Source: Earliella scabrosa (lineage: Eukaryota; Basidiomycota; Agaricomycetes; Polyporales; Polyporaceae). Taken from it: a DNA stretch of 64,000 nucleotides. Where the stretch lies: NCBI GenBank assembly GCA_022605405.1, contig JABYQQ010000025.1:372001-436000 (forward strand), written 5' to 3'. Positions within the stretch are counted from its first letter, which is position 1. The number at the start of each line of letters is the position of its first letter. Shown one piece after another: positions 22,355 to 32,966 of this stretch. Both the position numbers and the translations under genes were made by a program. The notes under the pieces are model-generated. The model was given only the letters and a program-made list of their open reading frames with translations. It was not told the origin of the DNA and ran no database searches.

Positions 22355-22737
22355 GGCGGAGAAAATGCGGGGGAATGAGTATCTCCGCGCGTCCCGGCTG
22401 TGTGTTCCTATGTGCAAACATGTATGTTTGTTGGTCAGACCTGATGACAGAATGGAACCTTTTCTACCACCGCTTCCGTGAGAACCGTACCAAGCGCGTT
22501 GAACCGCGGCCCCTCACGCCACCTTCGAACGGCGCGCAGACTTCCCAGCACCAACAGCAAGTGCGCTGGTCGCGCGTCCATTCAGACCCTTCACCCACCT
22601 TGAACCCGCCGCACGCACGCCATACATTACAAGCCTGCAGTATAAGCGACAACCGCTATCCATCCAGCGACGAACGCAACCATCCACGCCTGCTCTTACG
22701 ACGACGCACACAGCGTGGCCCGGTTCGCCGCACCAGC
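22355..22737. other. Short spacer, promoter of member A2
   Basis: No motif-bearing frame. Confidence 0.45.
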
Positions 22738-23671
22738 ATGCCGGAGCTGCTCGGCCCTATAAGGTTCGCGACCAGCACAGCCTCCGCGCCACCGTACTGA
22801 CCCATCCCAACGCAGCGTACCAGACGACGTCGTGGTATGCATCATCAGACAATCGGACATACACCTACTGTTCGCGTGGCGCGGCACATGTCGCGCCTAC
22901 TTCGCGGTAGTTGCCAGTATATTCCGATTGCGCTATCGCGCCCTCATCGCACCGTTCGTCAACGACACGGACGTCTTCAGCGAACTGCTGCGCGCTTATG
23001 GGGCGGTGATTTCCGGCTCCCTCGCGCTCCGATTTTTCCTGACCCAGGACACATGGGAAATCGGGGACATGGACGTATACGTCCCCGACCACAAGTACGA
23101 GGATTTCATTGCTGCCATCACGAACCCCGACGGCCTTGCGTTCAGGCCGCAACCTCCTCGATCGGACCGACGTGGTCCATCCAGCTCCGGGACCGGAATC
23201 AAAGAAGTTCGCCGGTACACCACACCAAGCATGCAAGAGGTTGACGTCATACGCAGCCCAACTCGGAACGCGATCGTCGCCCTCCACGCTTTTTGGTCTA
23301 CGCTCGTAATGAACTTTATCGCACCAGACGCCTGCTGCTGCGCGTTCCCCCGTGGCACGCTGAGCCGGAGAGGGTTGTTGAAAAACTCGACACTCAGGGA
23401 GAAGGATCTCGCGGCGATTGCGAAGTACAGGGAGCGCGGCTTCACTCTCGAGCGCGACGACTGGTGGTCTGCCGGGGACGATCCCTCGTTGTGGGACGTC
23501 GACTACTTCGGCGATGTCGCGCTCGTCATGGCAGACTTCCGCGATTGCCCTACTCCCCGCACGCTCACGTTCATCCCTCTCCAAGAGACTCCGTGGGGCT
23601 GGCGTGTGCGAAAGGAACACCCAGCTGTTGCAGTAAGACCACCGTACTACGTGTATCCCATACACGCCTGA
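22738..23671 (+). CDS. F-box-like / nucleotidyltransferase-like family protein (member A2)
   Basis: Exon 2, 22816-23671, begins after ...CGCAG and reads VPDDVVVCIIRQSDIHLLF and AWRGTCRAYF, aligned with the F-box-like start of its paralogues. AVISGSLALRFFL and GDMDVYVPDHKYEDF preserve the GS...DxD pattern. NFIAPDACCCAFPRGTLSRR is the family signature. It ends PWGWRVRKEHPA, matching member A1 (2566-3588). An upstream exon is needed because exon 2 has no early in-frame ATG. I propose 22738-22763 (phase 2, 52-base intron). However, the TATAAGG at its end resembles the TATA box of the RNR-like gene, so the true first exon may differ. With this exon the protein has 293 residues. Confidence 0.62.
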
Positions 23672-24382
23672 CAGCGCACTCAGCAGGTCAACAAAAAGAA
23701 ACACGCCGCCTGAATCTCGCGCACCATCGGCATCGTTGTCCCCCACATCCCGCATTCGCTCGCTATCGCCCCTATACCCTCTCTCGCTCTTTCGTACCCT
23801 GTAATTCTACATCTATTCGACTGGCCGTACAGGGATGCCGTATGCGAAATTTGAATGAGGGCCGCCGAACCCGAGAAAGAGGTAAGAAGGCGGCGGCAGC
23901 GCGCACGAAGTGACAGCGCCGCGCCGCCCCGTACCCTCCCAATACCCGTCGCAAGCAGTTCCCCTGCCGGATGCAGGTTCCCGGACGACTTCAATGCCCA
24001 CAATCGCGCTTCCCCCGCCCACCGCTCTTGCACCCCGTCGATGAGTGATAGAATGCCGTGGCAGAATGCTCCATGGAAGACGCGAGGGAGCGCTTCTCGC
24101 GCTTCTGGCTCATTGTAAGGTTTGTTCGCGCGCCTTCCCGACTGCACCGAGCACAGGTTCCCCTCCTCATTGGCACTGGATCCCACGCTCAAGTTCCTAC
24201 TCGCGCTGCTTTCGACAGACGCCGTGCCCGCGCCGCGCCAACCGCCGAAGCTCGCGACCGACGTGCACTTGCCCTGTCCCCTCCACACCTCTTAGCATTT
24301 GAACAGCCCTCATCCCTACCACGCACTGTATCCCATCCCCTCTCTCGCGCCCGTTCCTCTGCAATTCACCCTCGACACCGTC
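23672..24382. other. Spacer upstream of the Zn2Cys6 gene
   Basis: Overlapping frames in both directions, none with motifs. Presumed promoter and leader region. Confidence 0.45.
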
Positions 24383-26221
24383 ATGCCTCCCCCATCTCGC
24401 GACTTGGACGATCCCGCCCACCCTCTACGAAGCATAGGACGGGTCGCCGCACGTCAGGAACGAGTGCGCTACCCATTCTGCGCCGGGTGCCTTCTCAGCG
24501 GCGCCACGGTACGCACGCCATCCACTCCGTCCCTTGCAGTGTACTGACATGCAGGCCGTCTCAGTGCTTCGGAGAGCAGGCGCGCTGCAACCGCTGCGAA
24601 CTCGCTGGTATAGCGTGCGTCGTCGACGTCACTATGCTCCCTCCCAACACCATCATCCGCCCCGGACCGCGCTACGCTCTGCAGCCGCCTGCACGCCTCT
24701 CATCGACCCCGTCCTGGCTGGCGTACTATCCATACTACGCACCGGTAAGTCATCATTATCCCTTACTCCGCACACCTTCGGTCCCGACCCCCCGCGCAGT
24801 ACGGCTACGTGCACCAGTACGCGCCGTACAGGACGCCCGCCCACACGAACCCCCACCACGCCCGGCGCGCAAGCACCAACACTGCGCACCAATCGTCCGC
24901 CCTTCGTCGCCTCCCCTCCAACACACAATCCGCCACCTACGCGCCGTACGCCAATCTGTCGTACACGGATTCTGTACACCCGCAGAACCCTCAAGGGGCC
25001 GCGAACATCGGCGCGCCATTCTCATACCCCTACCCACACCCGCCGTCGCAAGCGGACCCCTCAAACGCGATCCCGCACTACAGTGAGCCGCAGCAATATC
25101 AACAGGCGCTGCCAGGAATCGCGCACAACTACCAGGGCATGCCCGTCCTCGAGCCCGACCCACACACGCACACCGCGTCGAGTGCCGCAGCACAGTCAAT
25201 GTATACGACACCGGCCGGCTACCCTCCTCCAGCATCCACTTTCGCGCCGCCCTCTGATCCTGCTCAACAGAGCTACGGCCACCAATTCGCACCCGCACCA
25301 CCCCCTCCGTACTACGCGCCTACTGCACTCCCTGTACGTCCCACCCGTCGCTGTGCGAGCACCTGTACCATACAACTGACATCATATCGTCAGTACGCAC
25401 CGCCGCCTTACTACACCGCGCATACCGTGGGGACACAGGCCGGACACTTCACATATCCCAACAACACCGTCGGCAGCGATAGCACCTCGCACCCGACCAA
25501 CTACGACACGAACGAGCGTACGAACACCGTTCCGCACCCGTCGCAGTACCACGAGAACCCGATTCCGACGACAGACACCGCCGACAACGACTACACGCCC
25601 CAACAAGGCACGCAGACCGGCACCGACGCTGAGACGCGCCCGCACACACCGCAGGCGACCGTGTTGTATGAAACACAACACGTCTCCTCGCACCCAAACA
25701 GCATGGAGGTATGTACCGAGTTCGACTGCACTGCGCGCGGCACGCGCGGATCTGACCGGACGATATAGCCGTCCTCCTCTCGCACCGTGCGTTTCGCAGA
25801 CACGCCATCGTATGACACAGACCTAGCGCACGCGACCGCCAACGCGCGCGCCCCGACTTCTGCCGCTTCCGCGCAAGAAAGCAGTGAGCACAGCCTCCAA
25901 TCGTCTTCCGCACGCCAATCCAAACTGACACAAACAGCGCGCACGCCCGCGACGCCGAAGGAAAGCGAAGGCACGCTGGAAGGTAGGCGATCACCGTCGC
26001 GCGCCGCAGCGAAGCACGCGCACTGACGCTCTTCCCTGCTCCCGTCAGCGACCCCGGACACGTCACTAGTGGGCCCGATCGCAAGAGGTGAGCAAGTCGC
26101 CTCTCCCATCCCACACGCTCATCGCGAGCGCCCTATCCCTCACGCCACAGAACCGATCGAAATCCGCCTGTCCCCTGTACCCGTACCTACGTCTCGCTCC
26201 TCCCCGACGGATCCCCGCTGA
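24383..26221 (+). CDS. Zn2Cys6 transcription factor with Tyr/Pro/Gln/Thr-rich tail
   Basis: Six exons (24383-24508, 24565-24744, 24800-25333, 25394-25708, 25769-25982, 26049-26221) with 55-66-base introns and all phases matching; 513 residues. Splicing exon 1 (ending FCAGCLLSGAT) to exon 2 (starting CFGEQARCNRCELAGIAC) creates C-x2-C-x6-C-x6-C-x2-C-x6-C, the exact fungal binuclear zinc cluster, about residues 33-60. This is a nuclear DNA-binding domain type unique to fungi. The remaining 450 residues are low complexity (YAPP, PYPHPP, QQY, TQTGT) and would be disordered, probably activating. The C-terminal exons are Ser/Thr/Pro-rich with RTVRFADTPSYD. No fungal_trans middle domain is seen. Target genes are unknown. 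Confidence 0.78.
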
Positions 26222-27375
26222 CACTTGGGCCACAGCCATCCTTCGTCGCCCGGCGCGCAAGTGAATGCGCAGAATGCCACACCAAAAAAACCCCTCACTG
26301 GCGCAGTGTACGTGTCGTTCTCTCACGCGGTCATCGCGAACGTACTCAGGCTGTCATTTACCGCGCCAGGGACCTCTCGGATGGCGAACGCTCTGCAACG
26401 CATGCGGTCTGCGGTGGGGACGAACAAAGCCCGGCACGACCTGAACGTACCGTCGATCTCCAACGTGCCCCGAACATCTCGCGCTGACATCTTGATCACG
26501 GCCCTTCTTGCACCCCCACTCATCCACGGCTGACCTCTTCTCGCTCTCGCTAACTCCTCGGTCCCCGTTCTGACGACGCCGTAGTGTCGTATTTCCGAAC
26601 ACGTCCGACTGTCGTGCTGTACGCTACGAGCCCCGTCCTCGCTGTTCCCGACGTTATCAGAGTAATACATGTGCCCTTTCTTGCCAGGCTCGGCATCGCC
26701 GTATCGTCTGCCACGACGCACTGAACGCAAGGGACGGTTGCCGACGTTGCTGATCGCGCTGAACGCCCGAGAGGGAAACTGCATGCCAGGAGCGGGAAAA
26801 GAAAACGATCAACGACGCAGCCGAGTGCCGGCGCTGGGGACGACCTGGACGGGGCCAACGGCGGAAAAGCGTATTGACATTGCGGGAGCCCAGGAGGTCG
26901 AAGAAGACATGTACTGATACATGGCGTGCAGTAATGTGAGCGGGAGCAGGACACTTGCAATGTCACGTAATAGGACAGGCCGGCGTGGGAAGCACATACC
27001 AGACCGAGCACACTGAAACACGAAGAAGACCTATTGGTCAGCATTCCCACCCCAAACTGATGCGCCTTTGCTGCTGGGGAGACCTGGCCACCCTTCTCGT
27101 GTCCAGGAAAAGGTCGAGGTCGAGGCGATACGCATCAGCGTCGGGGAGAAGCAACGGTGATTCACCCCCCGGTGATCGTTCGAAAGGTAATATACATCTG
27201 ACTCGACGATGTCAGCTCATCATACAACTCGACAATATTAGTCGTCATACCGAGCTATTATACACTGAATGCGCCCTTCAAATTCATGTCATCCCCGCGC
27301 GAGATCATCTGTGATGCATAGCATACAGTCAGTCGACATCATCTCTAGACGAAGCACAGGCGACGTACCCTCGAT
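26222..27375. other. No gene seen
   Basis: A forward frame at 26229-26533 and a reverse frame at 26323-26784 overlap, and neither has recognisable motifs or paired splice sites. The stretch marks the change from the C-rich left segment to more even composition. Confidence 0.45.
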
Positions 27376-28323
27376 CTAGTAGGCCAGCAGACCCCTGCTC
27401 CTCGGAATATTCTCGATGTACCTGTCGAAGTGCGACTTGAACCGATGGACGCCGCACTGCGCGTTCTCCATGTGCTGACAGAACGCACTCAGCGTGCGGA
27501 AGTCCGCCCCGCACCCGCCCCACGCGCTCGGGCAGCGGTAGATCTTCTCGGCGTGCGCGGGGCTGCGCAGGTGCGCGTTGAGGTGCGCGAGCTCCCGGTA
27601 CGTCCTGTGGCACGAGTAGCACTCGTACGCGAACCCATTCCACGCGCGCTCGGTCGCCCACTCGCCCGTCACCGTGGGCGACCGCGAAGAGGAGGCGGGC
27701 CCGCCGATCATCCTGTTCGGGTTCGTGATGATGTTGCTCCTGTCGATCTTGCGGATCAGGTCGTCGACCATCTTGCGCGTCATGCCCGAGGTGCACGTCC
27801 CGGACTCGAGATGCAGGACGAGCGCGGCTGTCGAGGGGAACGCGCGCGTGCAGCCCTTCATCGGGCACGCGACGGTGCGCCCCTGGTGCATGGACGAGTT
27901 CTGGTGCTGGCGGAGGTTGTTCGCGTTCTGGAACATGCGCTTGCAGGGCACGCAGTACCGATCGGCGTGGCTCTGGCGACGATGCTCGTGGAGACCGAGT
28001 TCATTCCGGAAGGTCTATGTACGAGAATATCAGCATATATTCACACACAAGGGCGGGAGAGCACCTGCCGAGTCGCAGAGATTGCAGTACCAGTGCGCGT
28101 CGTCGTAGTGGTCGTACAGATCCTGGAAGCTCGAGAAGTGGTCGTCGCACCATCTGCAGTAGGCGTGTCGCGGGCTCTGGATGTAGTGCTGGGTGAGCCC
28201 GGTGGCGGTGGGGAAGTCCCTGTCGCACGGGTAGCAGATATGATGCATCGACGAGTTGTCTTTGTGCTGCTCGAGCGCACGTTCGGTGTTGAACCAGCGA
28301 TCGCAACGTTCACATTCCGGCAT
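27376..28323 (-). CDS. C2H2 zinc-finger protein (family member Z1)
   Basis: Exon 1 about 28323-28065 encodes MPECERCDRWFNTERALEQH, CYPCDRDFPTATGLTQHY and CRWCDDHFSSFQDLYDHY. Exon 2 28014-27376 encodes ELGLHEHRRQSHADRYCVPC, ACPMKGCTRAF, YECYSCHRTYRELAHLNAH and CPSAWGGCGADFRTL, ending IPRSRGLLAY. That gives about seven C2H2-type units, several with C-x2-C and H-x3-5-H spacing. The intron 28015-28064 (50 bases) has good GT and TAG ends, but the frame does not close: exon 1 ends in phase 1 and exon 2 needs phase 0. Either the splice differs or there is a one-base indel. Z2 and Z3 on the other strand are clear paralogues. Nucleic-acid binding is the likely role; no target is known. Confidence 0.68.
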
Positions 28324-28469
28324 GGCGGGCAATATTGCAGACGAGGGCTTCAGGGAAGGTGCGGACTCCGGAGAATGGTCTCAGGAGGTTCGGGCGGCTC
28401 CGGTTTGGGTGGGGCCGCAAGCGTCTATTTGCCACATGGCCGCGGGCGGCTCGGCCGGCCCAGTGGCTC

Positions 28470-28516
28470 TTGAAGCTTGAAGCTTGAAGCTTGACTAGTG
28501 ACTAGTCTTGACTACT
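28470..28516. repeat. Short tandem repeats (TTGAAGC)n and GACTAGT
   Basis: Three TTGAAGC units are followed directly by overlapping GACTAGT copies. Slippage-type simple sequence. Confidence 0.7.
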
Positions 28517-28580
28517 TGAACTTGTGAGTTACTAAACGGTATTGGGCCGCATAGGTCCTGACATTCGCCCGGGGCTACGA

Positions 28581-28606
28581 GATCATGTCAAGATCATGTC
28601 AAGATC
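28581..28606. repeat. Tandem 11-base duplication
   Basis: GATCATGTCAA occurs twice in a row, followed by GATC. Confidence 0.7.
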
Positions 28607-29388
28607 TATTAACTACAGAAAGCTCGTTGGTCGATGCAACATAGCAGTAAGAAAGTCCGCCGAGTCAGGCTGGCCCTGGTGAGTGGCGATAGGTTGATCA
28701 TCAGGCCCACTGACTTCTACTACTGAAACGGAGCTCAGCCAGGGATGCCACTGGACCGAAGCGACTAGACTAGACTACACATTATCTCTTTACCCCTTGG
28801 ATTTTCCTCTGGGGTGAGGATGGTAAAGACCGCTCTATGAGCTTGCTCGTAGCTCCACTGGAACATAATGTCCGCGCGACCATCCCGGTGACCCGCTGCC
28901 AACTTCCTGACAACGAGCTAGACCCGGCGCGGTTTACTTCCTTCACCAGGTGGAGACTAACGATATCTGTTCATGAAGGGTCAGTAATATCGCTAAAGAT
29001 CAACGGTAGCTCAACATGCCTTCCCGATATTGATTGGTGTTCATTACGTAGAGCTCAGAGAAGCGGGCCCCGGGCTCTCGCCGCAAGAGATCTGCAAGGT
29101 GTGCCCCGTTACTGACATGTACATCTAACTGTGACCGATACTATGAATATTCCGGAACTTCCGACAGAGTGTTGTTCACAGACGTGATCCTCACCTTCAT
29201 GATCTTAAGACACTTCAAGACATCCGCATACGAGGCTATAGCGTACTTCGCCGTTCTATGAGTCTAATATCTCAAGCGATTAATATCTGCATAGCATGAT
29301 GACATGGATCTCGAACCTCGAGCATGTGTGTTAGAATCTCATCCAACGGATCATATGACTGCAGAACTCTTTGAATGAGCATAACCAT

Positions 29389-30345
29389 TCAGCGGTGTAG
29401 AGTGTGCACTGCACTGACAGTGGTTCTCCCGTCGACTGGTAGCACCGTTCCGGCAGAACGACGCTTGATCTTGAGGTAGTCTTCGATGAAAACGCAGCGT
29501 TCACTGGTATTTGACTGGGCTACCGGTGGCCGCTCTGGCGGGGGGTAGCTACTAGTAATAAATCTATCTTGAGGGAAATGTTCCAGTCTGATCACTGTAG
29601 TGGACGGTGATGATGACAGCCGCACTTCCGCCCAGGGATTGTGTCGGGCACTGTCGCTCTGTATGTCGTCTTTAAGAGCTAGAATCGCCCAGCTTGTTGT
29701 CGACAATGTCCGTAGAGCGACAACGAGCTCGTCCACCTGAGGGTCCCGGGTACCGGCTGGCTGAGAGTTGAAGAAGTGAGAAGCATGGTCATGGATATGG
29801 TTGAGCAGTGCCTTGTGTTGGATGAAACGCAGCGTTCTCGATTTTGGAAGCACAGCAAGGACTCTCTCCTTGCTTAATGCAAGCTCGGATAGGATTGTCT
29901 GCGCGTCACTACATGTGAAGGTTCACATGACTCCGATTTTGAGCATCGAATGGAATATCAGACTAGCTACTCACCCAGCGTTCTCTACGACAGCATACGA
30001 TAGCCTCTTGTTGCCATTATGCCATGATGGATCCTTGAGTTCGGCGAGATGCGTCGTCCGAATGCAAAGCCTGTGACCTGAGTTTGGAGCGGCGTCTTGC
30101 ACTTGGGGCGTGGCCTGGTCCTCGAGCACAACACAGTCGTCAATATAAATGAACCGTCCCTCTCGTATGTAACCGACAGCTCCAGGCGTAATGTCGTTGC
30201 CACTTTTGTGTGTTCCCGAATTCCGCTTATCATCACAGCCAGGACGCCATAGAGGATACCCTCCTCCAGTGAAGTACAGTGCGTCCACATAGATGTTGGC
30301 GCCACAGTCTGAAGAGGGAGCGTGGCTCGGGGGGGTGTGAGACAT
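29389..30345 (-). CDS. Hypothetical protein of a basidiomycete-expanded family
   Basis: Exon 1 30345-29975 and exon 2 29908-29389 join in phase 2 over a 66-base intron, giving 296 residues. The N-terminus has NIYVDALYFTGGGYPLWRP and ITPGAVGYIREGRFIYI. A GYPLW-x-P segment followed by a G-x-I-x-x-G-x-V-G pattern is typical of a large Agaricomycete family of unknown function. The C-terminal exon is helical then Ser/Thr/Pro-rich, without membrane segments. A TATAAG sits near 30433 on the same strand, about 90 bases upstream. Nothing points to an activity. Confidence 0.65.
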
Positions 30346-31110
30346 GGGAACGAGTGTAGAACACTAGATTGGTGAGTAGCGTCTTTTGAGGGCCCGAAGA
30401 ACGTTGCGGCTGGGGTGGATAGCACTCTTCTTATAAGATGCGACTTGCGGGTCATTGAGGCGAGAAAATCGCCACGGCGAAGCTCGGAGCGGTAGGTCTA
30501 ATGCAGAGTTGTAGAATTGCCCATATACTCACTGTGTGTTTGCATGAAAGCCAGACGCATAGTATTGTCGCCTACCTCCATCATTGCTGCTGAGACGGTA
30601 TCGAGGCATCGGCCCATCTCTGCGCACGTTGCAAAATGGAGCCGCCGGCGTCTCCATAATGTGGCGCCGAGTGCGAACGATGCGCGCTGCAGGACAAGCC
30701 AGGGATGTATCATATGATGGATGGAATTTTCTCTCGTTGCACACGCAGTAGGCTGAGGGTAGTAGGCAGTGAATGGCCATGCGATCAATCATTACAATCG
30801 AATAACCGCAAAGAATGGACTGACACGGCGGAGACGGTCTCGGAGGCAACGAACAGTATTCGTGATGTATTATGGATGTGGGACGTCTAATGATGGGAAC
30901 TTGAATCCTACCGCTGAGCTCGGCCGCTCTCGGTGTCGGAACTCGATGTAAATTGGGCGAACTGATTAGGCATGAGACAGTCCTGAGCATGGTCGTAACA
31001 TGACAGGTTCTGACGACAACTTTGGTCATACCCCGCGTTTTCTCATGTAAACCAGCGGCCAAGCTTGAGACGTCCCGTGCACGTTCTCCGAACCTCCAAG
31101 TCCATCAGCC
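30346..31110. other. No firm gene
   Basis: Minus-strand frames of 96-177 codons overlap at 30498-31062, with donor-like GTGAGTAT and GTAGGCG sites. No motif or consistent model emerged, so I leave it uncalled. Confidence 0.4.
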
Positions 31111-32611
31111 TCACTCCTGGACCAAGTCGCTCAAGACCCGGATCGCGACGGTACCATCGTCTGAACCAGACGAGAGTAGCTGGCCATTGGGTGAGAACAC
31201 CGCCTGCGTGACGTTGTCATCGTGCTCGTTGAACGTCCGCACGCACGTCCCGTCGCTGGTCCTCCACAGCCGCAATGTGTTGTCAGACGAGGCGGACGCA
31301 ATGTACTTGCCATCGGGCGAGAACTGGGCAGAGTTGACCATGCTGTCGTGTCCGTCGAGCGACAGGATCTTTTCTCCGCTCGAGGAGTCGCAGACCGTGA
31401 TCGTCGAATCGCTTGACGCTGACATGATCTGCTTCCCGTCAGACGAGAACTCGACCGTCAGCACTGGGCCCTTGTGTTCGTGCAGGATGACTAGCTCCTC
31501 CCCTGTGGTAGTGCTCCAGATCCGCACGCTCCCGTCGTCGGACGCGGTCGCGATACGTCTCCACTCGTGGTCGAACGACGCGGCCCACACCATGCCCTTG
31601 TGACCCTGGAGGTTATCCCGCAATTTGAGGGAGCGGGCGTCCCAGATCCGGCAGTTGTAGTCAACGCCGCCGGAGGCGAGCAATGTCCCGTCGGGCGAGA
31701 AGAGGGTGAAAGCGTTATGGCCTTTGAGCACGGCGATCTCCGCATACTCCACGGTGTTCCAAACGCGAACCGTCATGTCTTCCGACCCGGAGGCAATGTT
31801 TGTGCCGTCAGGGGACCATACGGCGGTATGGACTGTCTCGGTGTGGCCCTCGAGCGTGGAGAGAGGGCCATCCGCAGTGGAATCGTTGACAGCCCAGATC
31901 ATTATTGTTCCATCGCCACTCGCCGACGCAAGACGTTGACTGTCGGGAGAGAATGCGACTTTCCAAACGGTGTCGCGGTGGGACACCACCTTCCTGACAA
32001 TGACGCGCTGCTCTGCGTCCCAGAGAACGATGGTAGCGTCGTCACCGCAGCTCGCTATCCACTTGCTATTGGGGGAGACTGCGATGGACATCACAGATCC
32101 ATCATGCGCCTGAATGGCGGCTGCCGCAGCATTTGCCCCCTGGGGTTGCGCCACCTCAGCGATCGCTACATAGTAGATGCAATTATCTCAGGATTTAACA
32201 ACCGATTTCGTTCGTGGTGAAGCAAACCTACCAGCCTGAACTGTCTCCGTGATCTGTTCCGATGGCTGGGTATGAGGACTCGAGGGGAGGGGTTGCTGGG
32301 CATCCTCCGATTGACCGCTTGTTTGCGTATCTACCCGAGGTTCATTGATCAGCTCAAGGGCACCTATTTTCGGGTCAGCGGTGAGAAAGCGCTCTAATAA
32401 ATCAGCTCATACCTTCAATAGCCCGCCAAGTAGCTCCAGGTCCAGCTTTGAGATGACCAGAAGTCGGCTCAGATTGTTCCTCGTGAAAAGCATGTTCTGC
32501 GTATGGACTACGTGAGGGCTGGATGGATGAGCACGAATCATAATTAGACAAGGAAATACTCCCTGCAATCAACCATGTACGTACTAGTGCGCGACTCTGG
32601 GACTCGTCCAT
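31111..32611 (-). CDS. WD40 repeat beta-propeller protein
   Basis: Exons 32611-32413, 32363-32232 and 32165-31111 join across 49- and 66-base introns in phase; 461 residues. The first 110 residues are polar and Ser/Gln/Pro-rich. From about residue 120 at least seven WD40 repeats follow, for example VSPNSKWIASCGDDATIVLW, FSPDSQRLASASGDGTIMIW and SPDGKYIASASSDNTLRLW. One blade is shortened: KGHNAFTLFSPDG lacks the usual V-x-V-A strand before the SPDG turn, and its neighbour ends in CRIW. In ITVCDSSSGEK the usual W is C. The protein would serve as an interaction scaffold. No linked NACHT domain is seen, unlike many fungal NLR-type WD40 proteins. Confidence 0.85.
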
Positions 32612-32966
32612 AATTCGCGGCTACACCACACTCGTCTGCATGAGCTCGGTCAGTATGAGGTTTGCGATGATCACGAGCCACGAGCAGCCACCTGTGTTAT
32701 GCTGAAAGCCTTCAGAAAGGACCTTGTGAGAGGAACGGAGGTGGTCCTTGTCTGGCGCAGATGTCAGCATAATATACTACCCTTCGATCATAGAGACGCG
32801 CCAGCATCCGCGTAATGATAGCATGCCAGGTAATTGCTCATAATGATAGGGCGGATCGATAATCGGGATCGTTGGTCAATACTCTCTGAAACAATTACGA
32901 GTACGACCAGAGTATCATTATATTCCATCACTCAAGGTGGATGAAACACTTGTGGCCCGTGAGCGC
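32612..32966. other. Spacer between hydrolase end and WD40 start
   Basis: Both neighbours are on the minus strand. Nothing is coded here. It should carry the WD40 promoter. Confidence 0.5.

Larger units (their letters stand above)
28324..29388. other. Gene-free stretch with short repeats
   Basis: Contains the small tandem repeats listed separately. No coding frame has support. Confidence 0.5.
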
